DNA of 9,233 nt from Ruminococcus flavefaciens. GTDB lineage: Bacteria > Bacillota > Clostridia > Oscillospirales > Ruminococcaceae. How positions within the stretch are numbered: position 1 is the first letter of the stretch; every line of letters begins with the position of its first letter. The notes under the pieces were generated by a model. It saw nothing but the letters and a program-made list of their open reading frames with translations, did no database searches and was not told the DNA's origin. The position numbers were made by a program, and so were the translations under genes. The stretch is taken from the NCBI GenBank assembly GCA_002348905.1, contig DEBW01000033.1, positions 3,590-12,822 on the forward strand, written 5' to 3'. Shown here in pieces: positions 1 through 5,895 of the stretch.

Positions 1-23
1 TAAAAATGACTTTTTCGACAAGC

Positions 24-55
24 AAAAAGGGCGCATTGTGCGCCCTTTGTTTTTT
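24..55. terminator. Bidirectional intrinsic terminator after the kinase-like gene
   Basis: A perfect 10-bp stem, AAAGGGCGCA at 26-35 and TGCGCCCTTT at 39-48, closes a 3-base TTG loop. Read on the minus strand it lies immediately after the stop of the kinase-like gene and is followed by a short T run (TTTTTGCTTGT). Read on the plus strand it is followed by GTTTTTTAC, so it could also stop a plus-strand transcript entering from the left, whose gene is not visible here. The stem is clear; efficiency in each direction is inferred. Confidence 0.85.
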
Positions 56-659
56 ACTTATTTTCAAGAGCAGCAGCTCTTGCCTTGATGTACTGTTCAA
101 GGTAGTCGATAGTTTTTTCGATACCGAGACGGCTGCTGTTGATAGATAGGTCGTAAAGACGGGAATCGCCCCAGTGCAGACCAACGTGGTAGTTATGGTA
201 GCGCTTTCTCTTCTTGTCTTTTTTCTCGATGAAGCTCTTTGCATCGTGCTCGTTCATCTCGTAGATCTCCATGACACGCTTTATCTTAGCGTCCATATCG
301 CCGAGGATGAACAGTGATACAAGACCAGGGAACTGCTTGAGCTTTGTCTCTGAGCAGCGTCCTACAACAACGAAGGATTCACCGCTCTCAGCTCTTTTCT
401 GAATGAAGTCGAACTGCATTTCAGCGATATTGTCCTCGATGGAGTTGCTGAAACCTCTTACTCGTCTTGACATAAGGCGAGAGTTAGGAGCTTCATTGAG
501 CTTTTCTATCTCCTCAGGAGACATACCGGTCTTATTAGCAATTTCAGTAATAAGGTGACGGTCATAGAGCTGGATGTTGAATCTTTTTGCGAGTTCCTCA
601 GCGATAACACGTCCGCCGCTGCCGAACTCTCTTCCGACTGATATGATAAGCTGTGCCAT
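54..659 (-). CDS. Cytidylate kinase-like family protein (Cytidylate_kin2 type)
   Basis: A 201-residue soluble protein with the layout of the cytidylate-kinase-like P-loop family found widely in Clostridia. The N-terminal beta strand LIISVGR leads into the variant P-loop GREFGSGGR (residues 9-17), which has Gly where a classical Walker A has Lys; this variant is normal for the family. YDRHLI (32-37), FVVVGRCSE (about 96-104), a basic lid region KKDKKRKRYHNYHVG (146-160) and YDLSINSSRLG (169-179) follow the family order. The start is supported by AAAGGAGG (667-674) seven bases upstream. It is the second gene of a two-gene operon, 18 bases after the permease. The nucleotide-kinase fold is well supported by motif. 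The substrate is not: the true Cmk motif GxxGSGKGT is absent, so it may phosphorylate something other than CMP or act as a regulatory nucleotide-binding partner of the permease. Confidence 0.88.
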   Translation of the reverse strand: MAQLIISVGREFGSGGRVIAEELAKRFNIQLYDRHLITEIANKTGMSPEEIEKLNEAPNSRLMSRRVRGFSNSIEDNIAEMQFDFIQKRAESGESFVVVGRCSETKLKQFPGLVSLFILGDMDAKIKRVMEIYEMNEHDAKSFIEKKDKKRKRYHNYHVGLHWGDSRLYDLSINSSRLGIEKTIDYLEQYIKARAAALENK

Positions 660-678
660 GATAGATCCTCCTTTGGTA

Positions 679-2040
679 TTATAAGTATCTTACGAATATA
701 TAAACAGTTGAAAGTGCGAGAACGATAACTGTTGCAGGAGCAAGCTTTGCGCAGTATCTGCCCCAGCTGATCGGGTAGCCGTTCTTTGCAGCTACAGAAG
801 TACCGACAACGTTTGCAGATGCGCCGATAGGAGTTGCGCTTCCGCCGATATCAGTACCGATAGAGAGTGCCCATGCGAGTGTGTTCGGATCAGCACCGCT
901 TGCTACAACTATCGGAGCAAGGCTCTGAATGATAGGAACCATTGTTGCAGCGAATGGGATATTGTCAACGAATGCACTTGCGATAGCTGAGAGCCAGAGT
1001 ATGATAGCTACCATGAGCATGATGTTTCCGCCGGAAATATCGCTGATAAAGTCTGCGATATACTTGAGTATTCCTGTTTCTTCAAGTCCGCATACAACGA
1101 TAAAGAGACCGATGAAGAAGAGGAGAGTCTTATAGTCTACCTTCTTGAGAAGCTCAACAGCGTCCTTAGCGTTTGCGATAAGGGTGATAACAGCTATGAA
1201 TGTACCGATAGAAGCAACGGTAAGGTGTGTCATTGAGTGGGTAACGAGGAGAACTACAGCAATACCGAAGATGATGCTGCTGATAACGAAGTCCTTCTTG
1301 TTAGTGATAGCCTCAGAAGGTGCAGGGAATTTTGACATATCAACAGGAGCGGCATTCTTGTCAACGAGTTCCTTTCTGAAAGCAAAATAGAAGAAGATTA
1401 TGCAGAAAACAAGGCATATACCTGCAATTGCACCTGTATTCATAAGGAAGTCGAAGAATGAGAAGCCCATTGAAGTACCAACGATGATGTTCGGCGGGTC
1501 ACCGCACATTGTAGCAGAACCGCCAAGGTTAGCGCAGAATATCTCTGAGAGTATCATCGGGATAGGGTTGAATTTAAGGAGCTGTGCAAGCTCAACTGTA
1601 ACAGCTGCAAGGAACATGATAACAGTGATACTGTCAATGAACATTGAGAGTACAGCGGACATTACCATAAAAGTAATGAATATCGGGATAGTCTTGCACT
1701 TTACAAGGAAAGCTATCCTCATGCAGAGCCAGCGGAAGAATCCGGCTTTCGCCATACCTTCTACCATTACCATCATACCAGCGATGAATACGATAGTAGC
1801 CCAGTTGATACCTTTGCTTTCACTTTCAGTGACCTGATACCAGAATTCCTTGGTAGCAAATCCTTTGATAGCTAAGGTGTTCCATACCGCAGTACCGCTT
1901 CTCATGCATATACCGAATACCACTACAAGAGTAAGCGCACCGCAGCCGAGTGTGACATAATGCCGCTCTATCTTATCGAGTACGATGAGTATGAACATCG
2001 CAACGAAGATGACAACGGCAAATATCTGTGCTGCCAACAT
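679..2040 (-). CDS. ArsB/NhaD/SLC13-type ion transporter permease
   Basis: A 453-residue polytopic inner-membrane protein of the ion transporter (IT) superfamily. It shows the two inverted structural repeats of that fold. Repeat 1 has SMFIDSITVIMFL (132-144) and NLGGSATMCGDPPNIIVG (171-188). Repeat 2 has SAFVDNIPFAATMVPI (355-370) and DIGGSATPIGASANVVG (397-413). The FxDN/P helix-break and GG-A-T-x-x-G-D/A-x-x-N hairpin elements are the ion and substrate site of ArsB, NhaD and DASS carriers. A polar stretch at about 222-250 separates the halves. Length is typical. Start ATG at 2040 has GGAGG (2049-2053) eight bases upstream, and a good promoter lies further out. The substrate cannot be read from sequence: arsenite, Na+/H+ exchange or a carboxylate are all possible. 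No ars genes are next to it, which argues mildly against arsenite. It is cotranscribed with the kinase-like gene. Confidence 0.87.
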   Translation of the reverse strand: MLAAQIFAVVIFVAMFILIVLDKIERHYVTLGCGALTLVVVFGICMRSGTAVWNTLAIKGFATKEFWYQVTESESKGINWATIVFIAGMMVMVEGMAKAGFFRWLCMRIAFLVKCKTIPIFITFMVMSAVLSMFIDSITVIMFLAAVTVELAQLLKFNPIPMILSEIFCANLGGSATMCGDPPNIIVGTSMGFSFFDFLMNTGAIAGICLVFCIIFFYFAFRKELVDKNAAPVDMSKFPAPSEAITNKKDFVISSIIFGIAVVLLVTHSMTHLTVASIGTFIAVITLIANAKDAVELLKKVDYKTLLFFIGLFIVVCGLEETGILKYIADFISDISGGNIMLMVAIILWLSAIASAFVDNIPFAATMVPIIQSLAPIVVASGADPNTLAWALSIGTDIGGSATPIGASANVVGTSVAAKNGYPISWGRYCAKLAPATVIVLALSTVYIFVRYL

Positions 2041-2052
2041 AAAATATACCTC

Positions 2053-2123
2053 CGTCCGGACGTTTAAAGCGTCCTTATTTTTTCGTTTCCTATTTATATA
2101 ATAAAAAAACGAACCAAAACGAA
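2053..2123 (-). promoter_or_regulatory. Repeat-rich 5' leader of the permease operon
   Basis: The inferred leader of about 76 bases contains two repeat sets. First, AAACGAA occurs at 2107-2113 and 2117-2123 (exactly 10 bases apart), and its inverse TTCGTTT lies at 2082-2088. The second copy abuts the -10 box. Second, directly ahead of the ribosome site lies GGACG (2058-2062) with its partner CGTCC (2070-2074). In the transcript these form a 5-bp stem with a 7-base loop, and a further GGACG copy runs into the Shine-Dalgarno. The repeats are plainly visible; a role as operator or RNA switch is inference and matches no named riboswitch I recognise. Confidence 0.4.
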
Positions 2124-2151
2124 TTATAGCACAATTGGCAGACTAATTCAA
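2123..2151 (-). promoter_or_regulatory. Sigma-A promoter of the permease/kinase operon
   Basis: On the minus strand, TTGAAT (2146-2151) is separated by exactly 17 bases from TATAAT (2123-2128), and the -10 box is preceded by TGC, giving an extended -10 (TGNTATAAT). The predicted start is near 2116, leaving a leader of about 76 bases. Five of six bases match the -35 consensus and all six match the -10. Confidence 0.82.
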
Positions 2152-2280
2152 GACAAAATCACATTAAAGTAAAATTTCTGCATATGAGAGTGTACGTTCC
2201 TTATACAGGGATATATTTTGTGCATTTTGCAATAAACCAACAGCTAAAATATATATGGCTATACATATTATTTATGTCTG

Positions 2281-2309
2281 TTGATTTTACTTTTTATGTG
2301 TGTTATAAT
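2281..2309 (+). promoter_or_regulatory. Sigma-A promoter of the CaCA exchanger
   Basis: TTGATT (2281-2286), a 17-base spacer and TATAAT (2304-2309), with TGT just upstream giving an extended -10. The predicted transcription start is near 2316, so the leader is about 28 bases and carries only the ribosome site AAAAGGGGA (2327-2335). There is no room for a leader-type riboswitch, so control is probably at the promoter. Confidence 0.82.
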
Positions 2310-2343
2310 GTGAGAGTTAATACATGAAAAGGGGATTTTTATT

Positions 2344-3279
2344 ATGATGTATTTATTTCTTGTTGTGGGATTCATATTGCTTATAAAAGGAGCAGATTTC
2401 TTTGTTGACGGCAGTTCTGCTGCTGCAAAGATGCTGAAAGTCCCGTCGATAATAATCGGCATGACTATAGTTGCAATGGGTACGAGCCTTCCTGAGACTT
2501 CTGTAAGCGTCAGCGCAGCACTTGCAGGAAAGAATGAACTTGCTATAAGCAATGTCGTAGGCTCTAACATATTTAACCTTATGGTTGTTTGCGGAGCGTG
2601 TGCAGTTTTGTGTCCATTGTCTATCAGCCGTGATGCACTGAAACGTGATTTTCCGTTTTCTATAGCCTGTGCAGGTGTGCTTATGCTTTTTGGCGGACTT
2701 GGAATGGTTCTCGGACATATCGACGGTGTATTGCTGCTGGCGATATTTGCTGGATTCCTTTACATTATGGTAAGGTCTGCGATAAAAGCCCGTGATGAAG
2801 CAGGGGAGAACGATGAAGAAGAATATAAGTCAATGCCTGTATGGAAGATACTGCTTTGCATAGCAGGCGGCAGCGCAGCCATTGCTTTAGGCGGCAAAAT
2901 GGTTGTTTCCGGAGCTTCTGATATCGCAAGAGCTTTCGGTATGTCTGAAAATATGATAGGAATGACTATTGTTGCACTTGGTACAAGTCTTCCTGAACTT
3001 GTTACATCTATCGTAGCTGCAAAAAAGAATGATGTTGATATGGCATTAGGAAATGTTATAGGCTCAAATATATTTAATATCCTGTTTGTTCTTGGCATAG
3101 CCGCTTCGATATCACCTGTGGCATACACAAGGGAGAACATTATTGATTCTGCTGTGCTTATCCTCATGAGTGGACTTGTTATGCTGTTCTGCCTTAAAAG
3201 CAGGAAGCTCGTCCGCTGGCAGGGCGCTGTGATGCTGCTCCTCTACGCAGGATTTACGACATACGTTATCATGAGATAA
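2344..3279 (+). CDS. CaCA-family sodium/calcium antiporter (YrbG type)
   Basis: A 311-residue membrane antiporter of the Ca2+:cation antiporter superfamily, expected to exchange Ca2+ for Na+ (or K+/H+) across the cytoplasmic membrane. Both alpha repeats are intact and nearly identical. Alpha-1 has MTIVAMGTSLPE (40-51) and SNVVGSNIFNL (69-79). Alpha-2 has MTIVALGTSLPE (207-218) and GNVIGSNIFNI (236-246). The Glu of each GTSLPE and the Asn/Ser of each GSNIFN are the ion-coordinating residues known from NCX_Mj. About ten hydrophobic segments can be drawn, split by a short acidic loop at about 149-162 (DEAGENDEEE), where the family has its central cytoplasmic loop. Length fits bacterial YrbG-type members. 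The start has a G-rich Shine-Dalgarno (AAAAGGGGA) eight bases upstream; the next codon is also ATG. It is transcribed alone from its own promoter and ends at a hairpin. The ion direction in this host is inferred. Confidence 0.95.
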   Translation: MMYLFLVVGFILLIKGADFFVDGSSAAAKMLKVPSIIIGMTIVAMGTSLPETSVSVSAALAGKNELAISNVVGSNIFNLMVVCGACAVLCPLSISRDALKRDFPFSIACAGVLMLFGGLGMVLGHIDGVLLLAIFAGFLYIMVRSAIKARDEAGENDEEEYKSMPVWKILLCIAGGSAAIALGGKMVVSGASDIARAFGMSENMIGMTIVALGTSLPELVTSIVAAKKNDVDMALGNVIGSNIFNILFVLGIAASISPVAYTRENIIDSAVLILMSGLVMLFCLKSRKLVRWQGAVMLLLYAGFTTYVIMR

Positions 3280-3281
3280 AA

Positions 3282-3308
3282 AAAGGACGGTCGCATGACC
3301 GCCCTTTT
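3282..3308. terminator. Shared terminator between convergent exchanger and DUF1858 genes
   Basis: AAAGGACGGTC (3282-3292), a GCAT loop and GACCGCCCTTT (3297-3307) form an 11-position stem with one A-C mismatch. The minus-strand reading, after the DUF1858 stop at 3320, is followed by a run of eight T, making it a strong intrinsic terminator. The plus-strand reading, two bases after the exchanger stop, has only TTTT before GAC and is weaker. One element thus serves both convergent genes. Confidence 0.87.
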
Positions 3309-3319
3309 GACTGGAATAA

Positions 3320-3523
3320 TCAGCCGTTTATCTTTTCATTGATAGCCTTTACAAGCTCGTCTGCATCTACGCCGTGTACAGCAGCAGCTTCTTCGATAGT
3401 CTCATTCTGAGATGCAGGACATCCAAGACAGTGCATACCGATGCTGAGAAGTATCGGAGCTACATCTGCGTTTATCATGAGAAGTTCGCCTATTTTTGTA
3501 TTCTTTGTGATCTGATCAGCCAT
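3320..3523 (-). CDS. DUF1858 redox-disulfide domain protein (hybrid-cluster-protein associated)
   Basis: A 67-residue single-domain protein matching the DUF1858 / hybrid-cluster-protein-associated redox disulfide domain. ITKNTKIGELL (5-15), PILLSIGMHCLGCPAS (23-38) and ETIEEAAAVHGVDADELVKAIN (41-62) follow the family pattern end to end. The two cysteines C32 and C35 sit in HCLGC and are the presumed redox pair; the fold is a small helical SPL-like unit. The open frame continues upstream to 3598, but the start at 3523 is preferred: GGAGG (3532-3536) lies eight bases upstream and the family begins here. The promoter at 3589-3618 would also lie inside any longer version. No hybrid cluster protein gene is in the window, although the family is named for that association. 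It is divergent from a TetR gene and probably controlled by it. Electron donor and partner are unknown. Confidence 0.92.
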   Translation of the reverse strand: MADQITKNTKIGELLMINADVAPILLSIGMHCLGCPASQNETIEEAAAVHGVDADELVKAINEKING

Positions 3524-3561
3524 TGTTTTTACCTCCGGTAAAGTGAAATATTTTCCGCAGC

Positions 3562-3576
3562 TTGACAATTGTCCAA
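3562..3576. promoter_or_regulatory. Putative TetR operator A
   Basis: GACAATTGTC (3564-3573) is a perfect 10-base palindrome. It overlaps the -35 hexamer TTGACA of the TetR-GNAT promoter by four bases, so a bound protein would block RNA polymerase. Its core differs by one base from that of site B. TetR-family operators are commonly short dyads of this kind next to the tetR gene, which supports assigning it as an autoregulatory site; binding is inferred. Confidence 0.6.
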
Positions 3577-3590
3577 GTTGCTGATATAAT
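3562..3590 (+). promoter_or_regulatory. Perfect-consensus sigma-A promoter of the TetR-GNAT operon
   Basis: TTGACA (3562-3567), a 17-base spacer and TATAAT (3585-3590): both hexamers and the spacing are exact consensus. The predicted start is near 3597, giving a leader of about 62 bases. A promoter this strong usually needs repression, which fits the operator-like palindrome on its -35 box. Its -10 box shares two bases with the -10 box of the opposing promoter. Confidence 0.9.
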
Positions 3591-3618
3591 AATAGCATAC
3601 AAGTCTGACATTTGTCAA
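3589..3618 (-). promoter_or_regulatory. Sigma-A promoter of the DUF1858 gene
   Basis: On the minus strand, TTGACA (3613-3618) is followed after 18 bases by TATTAT (3589-3594). The predicted start is near 3582, leaving a leader of about 59 bases before the ATG at 3523. The run TATAATAATA (3585-3594) supplies the -10 boxes of both opposing promoters, so the two polymerases should compete for this DNA. Confidence 0.75.
3605..3618. promoter_or_regulatory. Putative TetR operator B
   Basis: TGACA (3606-3610), TT, TGTCA (3613-3617): a 12-base dyad whose core GACATTTGTC matches site A at nine of ten positions. Its right arm is the -35 hexamer of the DUF1858 promoter. It also lies inside the leader of the TetR-GNAT transcript, where a bound repressor could act as a roadblock. 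Dyad centres of sites A and B are 43 bases apart, close to four helical turns, so two dimers would sit on the same face of the DNA. Confidence 0.6.
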
Positions 3619-3658
3619 GGATATTCGCACAACTTTTACAAAAGGAGACGGTTTGTCA

Positions 3659-4213
3659 ATGTATCGGGGAAGCAACAAAACAGCCCTTCTCTCTCAGAAG
3701 CTTATCGGCGATGCCATGCTGAGACTGCTGGAGACTCATACCTTTGCCGAAATAAGCATCAGTGACCTTTGCAGAGAAGCTGAAGTTTCAAGGCAGACTT
3801 TCTATTCGCTGTTCGGCTCAAAGGAAAATGTCATAACCTATTCGCTGAGAAGCAGCTTTTGCTTCACTCCGGAACACAGCACTGAGAAATGCCGCTCGGC
3901 TAATTTTCATCTGTTCTGTAGGAATTACAGCATATACATCATCGAACACAGACATCTTCTGGAACTTCTTGTCAAAAATGAAATGATGCACTTCCTGTTT
4001 GATGTACAGTATCAGTCTTTCATGGAATGCAAAGACTTTTTCGGTGACATTACCGGAGATAACAGGGTATTCCTCGTTGATTTCATCGCCGGAGGAATGA
4101 ACGGCATCGCTAAAAATTATGTTCTCACCGGCTGCAAGGCTGACGAGATATACCTCGAAAAGCTGATGTACAAGCTTTTCGGCGGACTCTATTTCACCCA
4201 CGATTACAAGTAA
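3659..4213 (+). CDS. TetR/AcrR family transcriptional regulator
   Basis: A 184-residue regulator. The N-terminal DNA-binding domain is typical of TetR: helix 1 SQKLIGDAMLRLLETHTFAE (12-31), then the helix-turn-helix ISISDLCREAEVSRQTFYSLFGSKENVI (32-59), with the conserved SRxTFYxxFxSKExV core. The C-terminal part (about 60-184) is helical, diverges as the family always does, and would bind an unknown ligand. It has six cysteines (C38, C68, C78, C87, C124, C159), many for its size, so a redox or thiol-reactive signal is possible but unproven. I chose the ATG at 3659, ten bases after GGAGA (3644-3648). An in-frame TTG at 3653 would add two residues but sits only four bases from the ribosome site. 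The GNAT gene follows after 11 bases. Two operator-like dyads in its promoter region suggest autoregulation and control of the divergent DUF1858 gene. Confidence 0.9.
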   Translation: MYRGSNKTALLSQKLIGDAMLRLLETHTFAEISISDLCREAEVSRQTFYSLFGSKENVITYSLRSSFCFTPEHSTEKCRSANFHLFCRNYSIYIIEHRHLLELLVKNEMMHFLFDVQYQSFMECKDFFGDITGDNRVFLVDFIAGGMNGIAKNYVLTGCKADEIYLEKLMYKLFGGLYFTHDYK

Positions 4214-4224
4214 AGGAGTTAAAA

Positions 4225-4686
4225 ATGGTACTGCAAAAGGTTGAATACACTGACGCTGAGATTCTTTGGAAAATGCAGGTAGCTGCTTTTTCTGAGCTTC
4301 TTGACCGCTATCATGATTATGCAACAAGTCCGGCAAACGAGTCGCTTGACAGAATTCTTATACGTTTGGCTCAGCCTTCAACTTACTACTACTTTATTAT
4401 TGACAATGGAGAAAAAGTCGGTGCAATACGTGTCGAGGACATGAAGGACGGTTCACGCAAGAGGATATCGCCTATATTTATACTCAAAGAGTACCGTGGC
4501 AAGGGACTTGCTCAGGCTGCGATAACTGCTGTCGAGAAGATACACGGCTCAACTCACTGGAAGCTTGATACAATTTTACAGGAGAAGGGAAACTGTCACC
4601 TGTATGAGAAAATGGGCTACCACCGTACCGGAAAAATGGAAATGATAAATGATAGAATGACTATAGTTGACTACGAAAAGGAATGA
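4225..4686 (+). CDS. GNAT family N-acetyltransferase
   Basis: A 153-residue acyl-CoA-dependent transferase of the GNAT fold. A beta-strand pair YYYFIIDNGEKVGAIRVED (54-72) is followed by motif A, ISPIFILKEYRGKGLAQAAI (81-100). There, RGKGLA is the Q/R-x-x-G-x-G/A loop that grips the pyrophosphate of acetyl-CoA. Motif B follows at about 123-133 (NCHLYEKMGY), where the YEKMGY element is the usual end of the fold. The substrate (small amine, peptide or antibiotic) cannot be read. The ribosome site AGGAG (4214-4218) begins one base after the TetR stop, six bases before the ATG, so the gene is cotranscribed with the regulator. A TetR-controlled GNAT could be a detoxifying enzyme for the TetR ligand; that link is inference. 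Confidence 0.9.
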   Translation: MVLQKVEYTDAEILWKMQVAAFSELLDRYHDYATSPANESLDRILIRLAQPSTYYYFIIDNGEKVGAIRVEDMKDGSRKRISPIFILKEYRGKGLAQAAITAVEKIHGSTHWKLDTILQEKGNCHLYEKMGYHRTGKMEMINDRMTIVDYEKE

Positions 4687-4693
4687 AATACCG

Positions 4694-4730
4694 CTGCCAT
4701 TTGTATTGACAATGGCAGTTTTTTATTTTA
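4694..4730 (+). terminator. Intrinsic terminator of the TetR-GNAT operon
   Basis: CTGCCATT (4694-4701) and AATGGCAG (4711-4718) make a perfect 8-bp stem with a 9-base loop, followed by TTTTTTATTTTAT. It starts eight bases after the GNAT stop codon. The right part of the loop and the first base of the descending arm contain the -35 box of the next promoter, so the two elements share DNA. Confidence 0.9.
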
Positions 4731-4734
4731 TAAT
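4706..4734 (+). promoter_or_regulatory. Perfect-consensus sigma-A promoter of the DUF3810 gene
   Basis: TTGACA (4706-4711), a 17-base spacer and TATAAT (4729-4734), exact consensus in both boxes and spacing. The start should fall near 4741, leaving a leader of only about 24 bases with the weak ribosome site AGGA (4752-4755) nine bases before the ATG. The promoter is embedded in the preceding terminator: its -35 lies in the hairpin loop and its spacer covers the descending arm and T run. Confidence 0.88.
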
Positions 4735-4764
4735 ATATTTGAACTATTTTTAGGATGTGATTCG

Positions 4765-5874
4765 ATGAAAAAACGCTACTCTATACCGCTTATACTTATT
4801 GCTGCATCTGCTCTGCTTACTGCTGCCGGCAGACTTTCAAACTCTTTCGCAGATTTCTACTCTGACCATATCTTTCACTATATCTCCGTACCATATGCCT
4901 TTTTAAGCGGACTTCTGCCGTTTTCACTTGGCGAGATGCTTGTGGTAGCCGGACTTCTGCTTGTCTTTGTCGGAGTGCCGGTATTGATATTACTGCTCAT
5001 TTTCAGAAAGAAAAAACGCCGTGAAACTGCTTTCGGAGCTTTGGCACTTTCTCTTTGGGTGCTTGCATTCGTGCTTGTCACTGAGTCTCTGAACTGCTTC
5101 ACCCTCTATGGCTGTACACGCTTTTCACAGCGGTATTTCAGCGCTTCTGAGCATAACAACAAGGAGCTTGTTCAGCTCTACTCCATGCTTATAGACGAAG
5201 CCAACGGTCTTGCAAAGCAAGTGCCAAGAGACGAAAACGACAGATTCACGCTGACTATCGACTGCGATGCCGAGTGCAAAAAGGCAATGAAAAAAGCCGC
5301 AGATATATATCCGCAGCTCAAAGGTTATTATCCTGATCCTAAGCCTATAGCTTTTTCGTATTTCATGAGCCAGACCGGTACTGCCGGTATGTACTTCCCG
5401 TTCTCTATGGAGTCAACATATAACGGGGATATGGTCGCTGAGGTCAAGCCAAGCGTCATATGTCACGAGTACGCTCACCTCAAAGGCTTTATGCAGGAGG
5501 ACGAGGCTAACTTCATATCATTCATTGCAACTCAGGGCAGCGATAACGCAGAGGTGCGCTACAGCGGATGCCTTGATGCGCTGGAGTACGTACATAATCA
5601 GATATACCGCAACAAAGTGCAGTCAGGATATGAACTGTCCGAGCAAATCTCTCCGCAGGTGAAAAACGACTGGTTCAGATTCCTGCCAGACAACTACTGG
5701 GAGGAGAATCAGGACAAGGAGATATTATCCACTGATACCGTAGGTTCGGTTTCAGAGTCAGTAGCGGACAGCAGCATGAAACTGAACGGTGTCGAGGACG
5801 GAACTGCAAGCTATTCAAGAATGGTCAATCTCCTGCTTGACTACTACTTTCCGGCAGTTTCATCCTCTGATTGA
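4765..5874 (+). CDS. DUF3810 family membrane protein with HExxH metallopeptidase motif
   Basis: A 369-residue protein matching the DUF3810 family, seen mainly in Clostridia and Bacteroidetes. The N-terminus has a membrane helix at about 7-22, amphipathic or hydrophobic segments at about 38-52, and strong helices at 56-80 and 88-107. These are broken by the basic cluster RKKKRRE (81-87), which should face the cytoplasm. The remaining 260 residues would lie outside the membrane. Within them is CHEYAHLKGFMQEDEANF (233-250): HEYAH (234-238) is a zinc-binding HExxH motif, and E245 or E247 is placed to be a third ligand, as in gluzincin-like HExxHxxG...E sites. The family function is not established; a membrane-anchored zinc peptidase is the natural reading but unproven. 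The start is set by the ATG after AGGA and by the promoter 31 bases upstream. It is transcribed alone and converges on the next gene with only 21 bases between stops and no clear terminator. Confidence 0.88.
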   Translation: MKKRYSIPLILIAASALLTAAGRLSNSFADFYSDHIFHYISVPYAFLSGLLPFSLGEMLVVAGLLLVFVGVPVLILLLIFRKKKRRETAFGALALSLWVLAFVLVTESLNCFTLYGCTRFSQRYFSASEHNNKELVQLYSMLIDEANGLAKQVPRDENDRFTLTIDCDAECKKAMKKAADIYPQLKGYYPDPKPIAFSYFMSQTGTAGMYFPFSMESTYNGDMVAEVKPSVICHEYAHLKGFMQEDEANFISFIATQGSDNAEVRYSGCLDALEYVHNQIYRNKVQSGYELSEQISPQVKNDWFRFLPDNYWEENQDKEILSTDTVGSVSESVADSSMKLNGVEDGTASYSRMVNLLLDYYFPAVSSSD

Positions 5875-5895
5875 ATAGATTTACTGAAAGTTATG

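Larger units (their letters stand above)
2041..2343. other. Divergent intergenic region between permease and exchanger
   Basis: This 303-base AT-rich stretch holds two back-to-back promoters: minus strand at 2123-2151 for the permease operon and plus strand at 2281-2309 for the exchanger. It also holds short repeats in the permease leader (2053-2123). The middle part, about 2152-2280, shows no open reading frame with a ribosome site, no convincing hairpin and no known riboswitch signature to my eye. The two -35 boxes are about 130 bases apart, so the promoters do not physically overlap. Confidence 0.75.

Noticed and set aside
679..2040. Naming the permease as arsenite pump ArsB
   Set aside because: The fold signature fits, but there is no ArsR, ArsA or ArsC nearby and the family motifs do not separate ArsB from NhaD or SLC13 carriers.
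2215..2275. TGCATTTTGCA and AGC...GCT inverted repeats in the middle of the divergent region
   Set aside because: Arms are only 3-4 bases in AT-rich DNA and do not align with either promoter; this is at chance level.
2268..2718. Minus-strand open frames opposite the exchanger start
   Set aside because: They lie antisense to a well-supported CaCA gene, have no ribosome site, and their composition reads like reverse-complement shadow of membrane-protein codons.
3524..3598. Longer N-terminus for the DUF1858 protein (25 extra residues)
   Set aside because: The extension would run through the predicted -10 box and transcription start, has no ribosome site, and is absent from the family pattern, whereas the ATG at 3523 has GGAGG at good spacing.
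4706..4714. Third TetR operator at the DUF3810 promoter
   Set aside because: TTGACAAT matches the left half of site A, but the partner arm is missing and TTGACA is explained by the -35 consensus.
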